DNA from: Perkinsus marinus ATCC 50983
Lineage: Eukaryota > Perkinsozoa > Perkinsida > Perkinsidae
Assembly: GCF_000006405.1 (NCBI RefSeq)
Contig: NW_003205333.1
Location: 410,593-474,592 of the forward strand
DNA: 64,000 nucleotides
Direction: 5' to 3'
Made by a program: the position numbers and the translations under genes. Shown in pieces: positions 44,305-54,679 of the stretch; the first letter of the stretch is position 1; each line of letters starts with the position of its first letter. The notes under the pieces are model-generated. The model was not told where the DNA came from, did no database searches, and worked only from the letters and a program-made list of their open reading frames with translations.

Positions 44305-45747
44305 CACTACTACTACCCCCAATATGAAAAGCTTCGGCGCAAGCCACTCCCTGCCCTTATGAAGATAGTCTAAGAGCTCCATGGCATTACTCTCACTTAC
44401 TACAATCTGCAGGGCACCATATTAAGATGTTATCCCCAGCTTGCTGCGAGAGGCTGCTATTACCATCTGCTTCTGACCACGGGCTGGTGGCCTCTTGTTA
44501 CAACGCTTCTCGAATGCACGAATGCATTTCTCTGAGGACTTATATGCCTTCACCGTTATCTGTTGGTATTATATGTGACCACATGATTATACAAAGAGCC
44601 ACCTTGAATTTCTCTGCTAATGAATCCTTCTTAACCTTAGAATCACTCTTGAATGCTACTTCATCTATCCATATGACGGTCCAGGCCGAGTAGCCTGAGA
44701 TACGTATGATAATGATGATGATGATGACAGAGAGAGATGATTATACGAAGATAGTCATCTTGTTCAGTATTGGTAGAAGGATGGTAAACCGGCATAGAAG
44801 CGGGTGAGGTGGTGTTGGCAGATATTGCCGAAGGGCTATATGGTGGTATACCAGCACACCTCACACCATCACCATTCCATACAGGGCTGCATACCGATGG
44901 TGATACGTCTTCCTGATTGTTAGTATATAAGATAAGTATCATCACATTGTTATCACCAGTATTGTCCCTGTAGCAGGGCCGATCTGCTGGAACAGACGTC
45001 TACGCGGTGGATAAAACCTATGATAATGATGCCTCGACGACTATGCATCGATCATTGAATCATACGAATGTCGTCCCCGGACCCCATTCATGTCTCCATC
45101 ATCCCACTTCAAAGATGCTGGAGAATATATCGATTCGACACTCCAATCGATAACGGCTGGTGGCCCAATAGGCGAGCAGCTTGTAGTTGCATTAAACACT
45201 GTTGGTGATGATACTACCATACACGAGGCTCGTACAGGCGGCGGCCCCGGGGAGATATCACGAAGTTCCGGTGGTGGAGGCTTCTGTCTCTTATACTGTG
45301 TCGTGACCCATGATGATGCTGAAGGTACCGCATACCGCAGTTCAGGAGTTGATTCGGGTAGGTCTCTAGGACAACAGGGAATAACGGGAATGAAGAGAGG
45401 GGGATAACTACTACCTCTTGGGTGGAGTCCATCGTGATCTAGAGACGACGAATGGTGACCAATCACCCATAGCAACCGTAGGTGCTGTTGCGGCACTTGG
45501 CGGGGTTGGTGGCATTGCTGATAAAGATATACCATGTGTACAGGGTCTATACTCGGGATACTACCAAAGGATGCAGTTGATTCTCCGGGCACCTCATCAG
45601 CCCAGTTGAATGGTGACTACAACAACGTTGTAGTAACCTTGGTTTAGGACTACTACCTCCACCCACTACCTGAGTTATGGCCCTATTGGGTGATGGTGGG
45701 GGGCCTATGATTGGAGGGGGAGACGGTATTAGTGGTGAACTAAACAT
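44094..45747 (-). CDS. Protein with C-terminal response-regulator-like (receiver-fold) domain
   Basis: The N-terminal half is Pro/Ser-rich low complexity (MFSSPLIPSPPPIIGPPPSP, then PPPPELRDISPGPPPVR). The C-terminal domain starts WTVIWIDEVAFKSDS and continues FKITVKAYKSSEKCIRAFEK, MIVVSESNAMELLDYL and LAPKLFILG, alternating beta strands and helices as in CheY-like receiver or Rossmann-like domains found in many protist proteins (V-I-W-I-D at strand 1). The canonical phospho-acceptor pattern is not obvious, so signalling by phosphorylation is doubtful. The last exons are 44317-44406 and 44094-44201, with the 115-nt intron 44202-44316 beginning inside a (GTA)n microsatellite. Other introns include a 44-nt one (GTGATA...AATCAG near 44910-44955) and a 33-nt candidate near 45035-45070. 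Junctions upstream of 45250 are uncertain; ATG 45747 is the first available. Confidence 0.6.
44245..44316. repeat. (TAC)n/(GTA)n microsatellite inside an intron
   Basis: About 24 TAC units with few interruptions. On the minus strand the repeat supplies the GTAGTAG donor of the last intron of the receiver-like gene. The poly-Val and poly-Tyr frames it creates are artefacts. Confidence 0.9.
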
Positions 45748-46155
45748 CCTCGTTGTACGGAATACAGCTGCTGGAGCCGTCGAATGTTGGTTGGAGAGTG
45801 GTCTGGGACCTCGGAAATCCACGAAAGTATTGTGGACCTACACACATCATGCAGCGTGGACATCTTGAAGATGATACGATTAGTACAATCACACACAGCT
45901 TCCCAGCACTACTACCTCATATTCCTTCAACAGTTTATCGTTGTCGTTGTATGGCAGTAAAGGGACAGGCGTTTGCAGTTGAAAGAATCCGCTCTGTCGC
46001 ATTGTTATAATCACGTTGACAACTGTGAATCCACTATATGGACAACGGCCCTTATGAGCATAAAATGTCTACTGGGACATTGGATCTATCTCCAACAATG
46101 TCTAATGTCTCTATTGGGAATCAATGCATCAAAATGTCACTAAAACACCTCATGT

Positions 46156-46979
46156 ATGTGTATTACTAAGCATTACGGGCCTAGTAACATATACCCCCTC
46201 AAGCATAAAAGAACCTACTACCGTGATGACGAGCAGATAAGAACCTACTACCGTGATGACGAGCAGGATCAACAGCTGCCCCCCCCACCCAACATAACCG
46301 GTATACGAGACATTACGATCTACCTACATGCGCCTTAAAACTCAGCGCGCGCCTCCGATCCTGCGCTGACAGTACCCAACCCATTGTGGTCGTGAATGTG
46401 AAACCCCTAGCCGCCGAGGTATCACAGGGCGCATGTCAACTCACGAGTGCCATCTGGACACTGCGGAGGATAACAGGCAAGGAACACTAAGGACACTCAG
46501 GATAGTAAGCTTCTGTCGACGCTTGCTATCTGGAGTGCTCCTACGACATACATCGGAGACCTCGGGTAAGAAAAATGATACGCTGAACACATACTTCTCC
46601 ATGTTGTCAAGGCAATCTGACTCGTGTCACTAGCTTGGCAGCTTGAAGGACTCAGGCTGTCCCTTGTGCCGGTAGCGATTGTGCCGATCGCTGTCCCAAA
46701 CCAGGCTTCGTAAAAAGACAACTCTCTGGCACAGTCTCGATCGCGGAGAATCTACGCTTTTCCTGAGCAGTAAAGAAGAAGTTTTGATCGGTCATCTACT
46801 CCGCTTCATAACCACAATGCATCACGTCGATGACCCCTATAAGTTGTAGATACAATACAAGACAACCTATGGCTACAGCACCCAATGGGAATATATTAAG
46901 CATCGTTGATGGTAACATTACAGGGAGTGGAATACTCAGCGAGGAGGGTAAGGTCAGCCATCTGAACAAGAACAGGTAG
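46156..46979 (+). CDS. Possible plus-strand multi-exon gene
   Basis: Coding-like segments: HKRTYYRDDEQI followed by the same ten residues again (46209-46268), SKLLSTLAIWSAPTTYIGDL (ending at a GTAAGA donor near 46567), then CPKPGFVKRQLSGTVSI or, in another frame, STLFLSSKEEVLIGHLLRFI, and a small frame ATAPNGNILSIVDGNITGSG (46870-46979). I could not build one consistent transcript, so this marks probable exons only. No family recognised. Confidence 0.25.
46209..46268 (+). repeat. 30-bp direct tandem duplication
   Basis: Two adjacent 30-bp copies (AAGAACCTACTACCGTGATG...) identical at 28 of 30 positions. The length is a multiple of three and keeps an open frame, giving a duplicated RTYYRDDEQ peptide. 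Confidence 0.8.
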
Positions 46980-47114
46980 TCAGTATACTTGACATCGTAT
47001 ACAACTCCGTAAAATAATAGCGAAAGGAGGGCATGCGAGATAGGAGGCCATCATGTCCTTTCCTGAACCTAGTGTAATAGGATCATAACTGTATGATATA
47101 ACACATGTTTAGAA

Positions 47115-47200
47115 GGTTCCATGGTCTAGCAGTTAGCACTCCAGACTCTAAATCTGGCGAAGCAGGATCAAGTTTTGGTTACCTCCCTACCTCGGAACCT
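47115..47200 (+). tRNA. tRNA-like sequence, Gln-type body with CUA anticodon, probably pseudogene
   Basis: The 5' half follows eukaryotic tRNA-Gln closely: acceptor strand GGTTCCA, a D-arm like tRNA-Gln with one stem mismatch, and a perfect 5-bp anticodon stem CCAGA/TCTGG around loop CTCTAAA, giving anticodon CTA (reads UAG). The 3' acceptor strand CGGAACC pairs with six of seven bases. The T-arm is abnormal: 35 nt instead of about 22 separate the anticodon stem from the acceptor strand and no clear GGTTCRANNCC box is present, so a decayed or interrupted gene is likely. UAG is used here as a stop (for example SLBP-adjacent genes and Rpb12), arguing against general reassignment. Confidence 0.45.
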
Positions 47201-47242
47201 GTTTCCGGATCACCCAACCAACTGCGCTCAAGTTCCACAAAG

Positions 47243-48900
47243 TCATTCGATACTCGCTGTGATTTGCAGAGAACGTAAGTTGACATCAGAGCAATCGTGT
47301 TTATTTATTGATGACTTCCGGACCTCCCAGTCTGGAATCTGGACTCGTCTAGAGGCACTCCCCTTTTTTGAGACTGTTGACGGGGGAGAGGTATCCATGG
47401 CTGGAGAAGCATTGTCGACTTCCGGTGTACAGGCTCTGTTAATCACAGACGGGTTCAGCTTTTGGGGTAGATACTGGGACAGGACAGATTCTTCGGTTGT
47501 ATCATGATGGAGAAGGTCGTTCTTTGATGTGCACACATGAGCGATCTCTTGCTGTAGTTTCTGGACCAAAGCATCTTTCTCGTTGACCAAACTCTGTATC
47601 TCCCGAACCTGAAAGATGATATGATAGCCCGCCAGTAACGTGGATGGGCATATATTGGATAAAGAGTACCTGGCCAGTTAGCCACACACCCCGCCTTTCC
47701 GCACTCTCTAGACCCTCCTTAGCCTGTTGATAATTGGACTCAGCCTTCCTCAAAGCTTCCGTTTTCAGTGTAATTTGTGCCTCCAAAGAGTGTGTGATGA
47801 ACAGAATGATGGAGGCTAACATGCTGAGCTCACCTGCTTATCGGACTCGGATCTCTTCATGGCCTCCACTCTCGTTCGAGCTGCATCTAATTCTGCTCTA
47901 AGTTCGGTGTTGTCTTGACACTCTCGGCGGAGATTTGATTTGTCGGCTTGTGCTTCTACGACAGCTTTGACGAGCCTAGCATCGGGAAGTTTCGCTATCC
48001 GCATTAACATATTAATTCGATGATGGAAGACTCACCCGTCTATGAGATCACTCTTCTTCGAATGAGCTGCACACCCCGTAGCAGCCAAACCGAGATCGGG
48101 TGCAGTACACATCCAAAGCCATTTGAAGAACTCGTAGAACTGAGCGTTCATTGTTTCCTGCAGTTGTTCAGTTATTATACCAGCCACCGAGTGGACTTCG
48201 GTGAGACTCTGTTTCATGACGTCACGCTCGGAGGAGATGATGGAAAGGTCTGCTCTTAGATTATGTACCTGGGTGCCGAACAGTTGAGGATGGTAGCGGA
48301 AGAGTACAACTAGCATTCTGAGTGGGGAGAACGGCTTATGAGTATTCTCTACGACATGCAATGCAGCCATCACCTCATCCTCAACTCCTCCCTTTAAAGT
48401 TGCCATTTCATGCTTGAGCCTGCGAACCTCTTCTAAAGCCTCGTCTCGGCCAGCTAATGCCTCATCGGCCTAAAAGGAGGGCTACTGCCGCTCGCGACTC
48501 GGCTGTGATCCAATCTTGCCTGCTTCCTGGCAACCATAAGCACTTGTCGTGTTCTCTTCAACTGCTTCGCTATAGCAGCTGGATCGTAGGAGAGTTGTTG
48601 TGTTGGGGATGATGATGGTGGACGCATCATTTGAATAACGAATGGGAAATGCACTCGGGAGGGAGCTCTTAGCGGCAACCACGTGATCCTCGAAAAATAT
48701 GCAGGTTGGACTCACGACCGACTAAGTTTCCCATGAGTCGTATTATTAGCGTAGATGCATACACAAGGCATAGCATGTGCATACATCATTAGGGCGGATC
48801 GATTATCGACCTTGATGGTGGCCCCTAGAGCCAACTCGTACGAGTTCCTCTCCTCACTCACTACCAAAACGATTATCCTGCAGATCCTGCTATCGGACAT
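47243..48900 (-). CDS. Coiled-coil protein of unknown function
   Basis: About eight exons on the minus strand. Long heptad-like helices: AIAKQLKRTRQVLMVARKQ, DEALAGRDEALEEVRRLKHE, LIISSERDVMK-type segments, LRRECQDNTELRAELDAAR, ITLKTEALRKAESNYQQAKE and IQSLVNEKDALVQKLQQEI. The C-terminus (from about 47470) is Ser/Thr/Pro-rich and basic (KKGSASRRVQIPDWEVRKSS), ending at 47243. Introns include a candidate 29-nt intron (48470-48498, GTCGCG...TTTTAG) that keeps the coiled-coil frame. Probably a cytoskeletal, basal-body or Golgi-type scaffold, which is inference from composition only. The start at ATG 48900 is tentative, and one junction near 48010-48050 is unresolved. Confidence 0.65.
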
Positions 48901-49114
48901 GTGACCATTTCACGAGGACATCTCATGATCACTCGCAACAGAGCCGAGTGGAGAGCAGCTTGTCAGTAACCGTGAAGACGTTCCCGGTGAAGAGTGTATC
49001 GCTCATCCCAATCGGCAATGCATTAGCTTATAGAGCTAATCAGACTTCTCGATACCATCGAGAGGTCTGCACGACTTACACTTCATGGAAGGGATTATGA
49101 TAACTACACTACCA
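48901..49114. other. Short spacer
   Basis: Between two minus-strand genes. No feature recognised; it should contain the 3' end of the upstream gene and the 5' region of the coiled-coil gene. Confidence 0.5.
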
Positions 49115-49684
49115 TTATGTCTCCATGTCGTTGTCCGAGACTGGCGCAAGGTAGCTAGAGTGGTCTCGAGCCAGCGCAGAAGTAGCAGCAGCGAACTGTA
49201 TCATACCATCAGCCTTCCATTGATCATCAAGTCGTTATTCCTCAGTACCACTGAATGGACGTTAGTGTCTCGGCTAGTCCAGGAGGTGCCTTGTTGTTCA
49301 CCGAGGATTCCATAAGAGTGTGGAGCCGATGAGTGACAGGAAGTGGTAACTAGACACTAGAGTGCTACTCTCGATTGAGGATACAGCGTCCGATACAGCG
49401 GGCCTCACTAACGTTGCCCCTACCACCATCCTCTGATAGAGAGAGTGGACTATTATGATTGACGACCACTTGACTCGTATAGGATGTAAAGAGGGAAACT
49501 GCTGGTAACATGAACACGTACACAAATGGTATCAACATGTGTGGTACTGGGTAGGATATTAATACACGTCACCAGGAACCTGAATATCATCAATAGCAGA
49601 CCCACCAACACCCCTATCCCTTCTAGTACTCGTGTCCTCCGCAGCTCCTATACTACGGAGCTTATCAGCAGAAAAGAATGGCAT
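49115..49684 (-). CDS. Small protein of unknown function
   Basis: Exons join as MPFFSADKLRSIGAAEDTS... (ATG 49684), QFPSLHPIRVKWSSIIIVHS, VVGATLVRPAVSDA, then after a 28-nt intron (49357-49384, GTATCC...CTCTAG) HSSAPHSYGILGEQQGTSW, and after a 53-nt intron FAAATSALARDHSSYLAPV, ending DNDMET-TAA at 49115. All four junctions preserve frame with GT-AG borders. Length about 150 residues, no clear membrane helix or signal peptide. I do not recognise the family. Confidence 0.6.
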
Positions 49685-50051
49685 GCTGTAAAGAACTATT
49701 ATTGACTCATCCTACGATATGCTCTAAGAGTCTCGTTGTGAAACTTACTCAACTCATCGAAGGCGGTGCTCCAACGATTATACAAGTGCGTAAAAACGTT
49801 CGATGAGAGACGGCGCGGAAACGTTTGTGTCTCGCGCAAAATCGTTTTGGTCGTTCAACTACTGCCTTGTGGCTTAGGGATATAAATCTTAAACCCATCT
49901 CTGAGAGTGCATCTTGTGATACGGGAGAGGTCGACTGAACACACTTTTGGGCAGTTTATGTTGCAGTAGATTCTAACTTTTGTATATTTAATATATGGTG
50001 GAACTAATGAGTGATAGCATGCTACTATCGTTACTACCCCCAATACCCCCT
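49685..50051. other. Divergent intergenic region
   Basis: Separates the starts of a minus-strand gene (49684) and a plus-strand gene (50052), so it should carry both promoters. No known element recognised. Confidence 0.5.
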
Positions 50052-51601
50052 ATGACTAGTTCTAATACTAGTAGTATACTAGGATGCTGTGGATGGGTGG
50101 ATGATCATACATACAAGGCTTTTGCATCCTACAATAGGTAGGCATTATTAATATGTAATTAGTATTACTCGTGTTAGGACAAAGAAGTGGTATGGATCTT
50201 ATCGTGGTACATTACCATCTATCACTGAGGAGACGTGTACTGATAATACCCGAGTTGAGGCCAAGACCTCCTCCTGTGTTGTTGGGTCTCGTACTAGCAG
50301 GTAATGTCTCTAACAATACAATCAAATCAATGCTCTCTCTTTAGGATACCTTCACCCTCTTCCTACTCTTCCTCATCATCAACGTCTGATAGTAGGAGAC
50401 GGCCATCGGCAACTCGGGAACAAAATCATTTTTTGTTATCTCCAATGACTGTTGCCGAGGTCTCCTGTCGGACACGTGAATGGAATAGTTATGTAGCACA
50501 CTGCAGATCAATACGACAAGATATAGTAAAGTATTAGTAGTAGTAGTAGGAGCAGAGAAGAATATAACCATCAAGGTCACCACTACTCGAAGAAGACCTC
50601 TCTTGCCTTCCACTGCTCAACGCTAGTGTTGCTCCTACTGGCAGCTTACCACTGCTGGAACTACTACTCTCATTACAAGGTTTTGTAAACTGTCGATGGC
50701 ATACCATGGCTTTTGACAATTTCGTCGTTTTCCGCACCGCGTCCTTCTCCCTAAAATGGATGAGTTAGTGTGGATAATTTCTGTCCCAACCCCTTTGTAT
50801 GCTGGTATGCAATGATGCACTTTACTACCCTTACTCCTACTACTACTACCATTACGAGTGCCTGACCTTATACTGCTGTTAATTATGATGGTGTTGCGTT
50901 GCGGCACCGTTACCACTGCTAATGTCGAGGTTTCATTGTTGTTATCTATATGGTTGCTGCTGCTACTCGTGGTGCTCATCACCACACTCGTTCATCATCT
51001 TCTTGTATTAATCCTCATTCCTCGTGGAATACCAGTTGTAATACCACCCGTCTAGCTCTCAATCGGCATCTTGTCCAACGTGCTTTTGAACGACATAGGA
51101 GGTAATGCTATTCATCATGCACCTCATGCGCTCTTATCACTCATTAGGTCACGAGAAGCATATATCGATTATAAGCTACCTCTACCACGAATAGATGAGG
51201 AAATGCCTACTACCACCAAGGTGGTCTCGACCAGCGGGAACCAATCATGGGCAGCATTGTGTGACGATGATGACGATGATGATGATACTATTTACCCTCG
51301 TCAAGATGGTGCGCTATTTCGAGAGCATCATTATCATGATCAAATGGTTGCTGCTGATGCCGTTGAGCAGCCTCTCATGGATTCAAGAGGATCCAGGTAA
51401 TAAACTAGTTTGGAGGGATATGTTGTAGTTGTCCCCGCTTGCAGGTATACAATACCCCGATCTAATCGTAACACTAATAGTAATACCGCTACAGGCAGGA
51501 ATAGATCTGATCGTTATCATAGAACCGAGGTTATTACGGTTACTACTACTCTTAAAGGGGTAACTGAGTTCATTTCCCGACGACGACGTCGTGGTTGTTG
51601 A
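50052..51601 (+). CDS. Ser/Asp-rich protein of unknown function
   Basis: Starts MTSSNTSSILGCCGWVDDHT at ATG 50052. Introns follow at about 50139 (GTAGGC...GTTAG), 50301 (GTAATG...CTTTAG), 51102 (GTAATG...CATTAG) and 51399 (GTAATA...TTGCAG), all consistent in phase with their flanks. Segments: KKWYGSYRGTLPSITEETC, SPMTVAEVSCRTREWNSYV, then (from about 50940) AATRGAHHHTRSSSSC, REAYIDYKLPLPRIDEEMP, an eight-Asp run and an Arg-rich end FISRRRRRGC-TGA. The part 50535-50940 is unresolved and might separate two genes. The MTSSN...GCCGW start could carry palmitoylated cysteines (inference). Not recognised. Confidence 0.5.
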
Positions 51602-52327
51602 TGATGGTGTATGTTGGGGATTATCTATTGAGTACATCTATATCGTCATCCTCTGCCGGATTTCTATCCTTCTCGAAGACTGCTAAGTTAGCTGTACTAA
51701 CCACACTTTGCTACTACTCCTGCTATGTTCATTAGGTGTATACTACTCGTCCAGTTTTTCATATTCGTCATACTTTTGTAGTGTTGTCTCTGTGCTCATC
51801 TCACTGCCATTCCTTTACACCTTATTATCATTGCTCCATTTACATCGTCCAACAACTGCTATCCGTGGCAGTGCTCTGCTCACTGTACACGTTCCAACAT
51901 CTCGTCCATCACTTGCGTTGTAGTTATGGCTATATGCCGCATGAGTCCACGTAAGGCCTGAGGGAGTAGGAGGTTAGCGGAACCTTTGTTGCCATCACAT
52001 CATCATTTTCATCGTTAGCTGGGCTTATCCCATCAGTAAGGTCAGCCCCTATCCTAACACGATGCATACAGACTGGGTTTGAATCCTCTGCATACAGAGA
52101 GTAACACTTTTAAGGAACTAGAAGCCCATCAACTACCCTAGATTCCTCTTCTGCGCACATCCCTACTACGCATCAGTACCATCACCGGAATACTCATTTC
52201 TCAGGTATTCGTTGCGGCGCTTGGCCTCATCGTTGCCGTCTTTTTGATGATTTAGTATTATCATCAACCATTGTTTTCGGAGGCACGCACTAGTATATGC
52301 TCAGTTATGATAAGGAGACATCGTTGA
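51601..52327 (+). CDS. Probable small multi-pass membrane protein
   Basis: The ATG overlaps the preceding gene's TGA (TGATG). Exon-like pieces: MMVYVGDYLLSTSISSSSAG, then after an intron carrying a TACTAAC branch-site-like motif a hydrophobic piece (ILLVQFFIFVILL or, in another frame, VSVLISLPFLYTLLSLL), and, from about 52130, STITGILISQVFVAALGLIV, ending ICSVMIRRHR-TGA at 52325. Three frames stay open between 51730 and 51920, so exon phase is uncertain. The overlap with the upstream stop may mean the two are one gene. Function unknown. Confidence 0.35.
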
Positions 52328-52822
52328 TGTCGCCAGTTCGCGTGAGGCATGAGGAGATACTAAGAAGACGAAATGAGGGCATGCAGCGAAAATCAGTTTT
52401 CTTAATGGCGTTGTTTCTCGTTGAACTGCAAGGGAGTGAACATGCTGTATCTCAAACCCGTCATGATATCAAGTATCATACGATTACGGTCTCAAGAACT
52501 GGGATGGCGATGATATTCGTAGTGGCGCGTTATTATCGATTCATTAATGGAGTTACAAAAACAACGCAACTGCTGCGGCTACTGTAGAGAACAACGCACC
52601 GTGTCGTTGAATACGGGATTTGGACACTTGGTGGTTACATATCTGTACCCTTAATCATCACGCATGGGAATAGGTTCCAGCACATCATCGTCATGAGAGC
52701 ATGATCATACGTTCTATCAGCGCGGTGTTCTCGATCAATGAACTTAGCGCTTCAGAACCATTCATTTCCCGGTCCGAACCTGACAATATTCGAGACATGA
52801 GAGCTTTTGGGTGGATAGCAGC
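52328..52822. other. Intergenic stretch
   Basis: An open frame of 96 codons (52297-52587) exists but lacks splice-linked neighbours and overlaps the end of the putative membrane protein gene. No supported feature. Confidence 0.45.
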
Positions 52823-53158
52823 ATGCCTGAGATGAGGCACAGAATCAGCTTCCGTATGTACCGAGGATATGTTGATGGGAATATCTCAATAGCTCTCAAA
52901 GAGGATACAGCCTCATTGACGGTATGGCCTGATATGGTTGTTGAGTAGGTACCACGTGTCCAACCTACGTGGAAGCTCGACTTCGAATCGTTCTGATACA
53001 ACATCCTCGTCACTCATCCCGTTCCGTGATGCTGTGGAGGCAACGTGTTCAGCTGTGGCAAGGATGAACCACTTCTGGGCGGTGGACCTGATGCAAGGGG
53101 AGCTCGATGGTAATCACAGCTTTCGACGAGCCTGCGCACAGTTGATCATGCCATGAGG
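52823..53158 (+). CDS. Possible gene fragment
   Basis: A coding-like run from ATG 52823 (PEMRHRISFRMYRGYVDGN, SIALKEDTASLTVWPDMVVE) meets a GTAGGT donor near 52948. A second frame after it reads SLIPFRDAVEATCSAVARMN and MQGELDGNHSFRRACAQ, ending at 53156. The junction is not resolved and the family is unknown. Confidence 0.3.
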
Positions 53159-53345
53159 TGGTTGATATGAGAACTCTGGCGCGTGATCTTCCTCCGGTGC
53201 TGAGTTCTCTGCCAATTATGCATCTATACAGAATGTGCCCATGATTTTCACATCGAATGGCTCATGTACAGTATATCTGCTCTAAACGCAGCCTTCAGAC
53301 ACTCAAGGTCCTCTTCGGAGGATTTGAGGGGTCCTCTAAAATGGA

Positions 53346-54087
53346 TTAGGTCCTCCTGAATCGATCCGTGCGTAGCTTGAACCTCTTGGGAAGAAGGCTA
53401 TCTTGACGAACTCCGGATTCTCCATGATTCTGTCTGGCTTCCATATCGTTATACTCCCTCGAAACTGCGAATGCCCAGTCTTGCATGATCGCCTCCGCGA
53501 CTCGCTTGATCGCTGTGGAATGCTCCTGACGGGGAACCAATGATGCCGTTTGGGGGAGAAGAATGATAGATAGGAACTCACCGGCTGCTGCATGTCGATA
53601 ACTTCTTCAATGGTTCTGACCTGAGATTAGGATGAGATATCGAAAATCGCCGTCTGCTGAATACCTGTGATTTCGCCAAGTCTCTGAGCTCTTCAATTCC
53701 CCAACTGGGCACACATGACTGTACACATGCCAGGGTCCAATCACGAGAAGGGTTGACTGCGAAACACATGAAAGCAGGGCCACCTCGGAGGACCTAGATC
53801 AACGTTAAACTTCAAGTTATAATAGATAGTTTAACTGTGCAGCTGTCGGTCATTGTCCCAGCAGTGGAGTCGATCATTCTCCTTGCAGTAGCATGGAGAA
53901 GGGAGGCATGTGCAAGGCTCAGTTTTGGTAGATGCTCCTTATCCTCTATGGTCTGTATCCATAGTTCCAGCACAAGATGGCCAGTGATGATGCTACAAGG
54001 ATTGGTTCTCCCGTTGAATCGGCTATCTGCAACCAGTAGGCTACCATAGACTCGTGAATTGATCACCCTAGTCCCGATTAGAGTCAT
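53346..54087 (-). CDS. Unknown protein, four exons
   Basis: From ATG 54087: GTRVINSRVYGSLLVADSRF, LELWIQTIEDKEHLPKLSL, HATARRMIDSTAGTMTDSCT, then after a 43-nt intron VLRGGPAFMCFAVNPSRDW and VPSWGIEELRDLAKSQ, after another intron (GTATTC...CTCAG) VRTIEEVIDMQQP, and after a third (GTGAGT...CATTG) a helical basic end (STAIKRVAEAIMQDWAFAV, KRFKLRTDRFRRT). All three junctions keep phase, though the last acceptor reads TTG rather than AG and needs checking. A further coding-like frame at 54166-54384 (GGYSSQTDRCGWTGVQRLAL) may be an upstream exon. Not recognised. Confidence 0.55.
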
Positions 54088-54679
54088 CCTGAACTACTCA
54101 CAACATATTAGGTCGATGGTATTCAAAGAAGACATGTTCACAATCTTGTTCGCACTCTTGTGAGGTCATACCCAGAATACATCATGGTCCTGTTTATAGC
54201 TGATTCGAGACCCTTCACCACAGGAGCTCTCCGCCCGACACCATGTACGTTTGTGATCTTTATCGAGGGCCAGTCGTTGGACGCCTGTCCACCCGCAACG
54301 GTCGGTCTGGGAGGAGTACCCTCCTAGACCTGTCAGACTTGGAGCTCTGATTAGAGCAAGGCATGACTTCTCTTGTGAACACATGTGAGATGGAACATCT
54401 GATTGTATTAATGACCCATCAACAGTAGACTATGATGCTGGAAATAGAGTTATGGGAAGAAGCATGCTGAATTCGTGTTATAGTTGTCATAGTTTACGAT
54501 GCTATTGGATTTTACAAAATCGATCTGATATGGACCTAAGACAATGCTGAAGATAGCACCTATCTCTAAAGTTTCCATGTAAATACCCTCACTGAGGGGC
54601 TAACAGTGAGGACTTACCTCTTCGGCTTCAGCGATAGCAGAGCGGTAGCTGAAACAATGAGGGTTCGGGTAACATCATC

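Noticed and set aside
44131-44382. Poly-Tyr and poly-Val open frames
   Set aside because: Produced by the TAC/GTA microsatellite, which lies in an intron.
45040-45075. Second in-frame TAG as evidence for UAG reassignment
   Set aside because: A 33-nt GT-AG intron (GTATGA...GTCGAG on the minus strand) restores the frame. Several secure genes end with TAG (Rpb12, CX9C), so UAG is a stop here.
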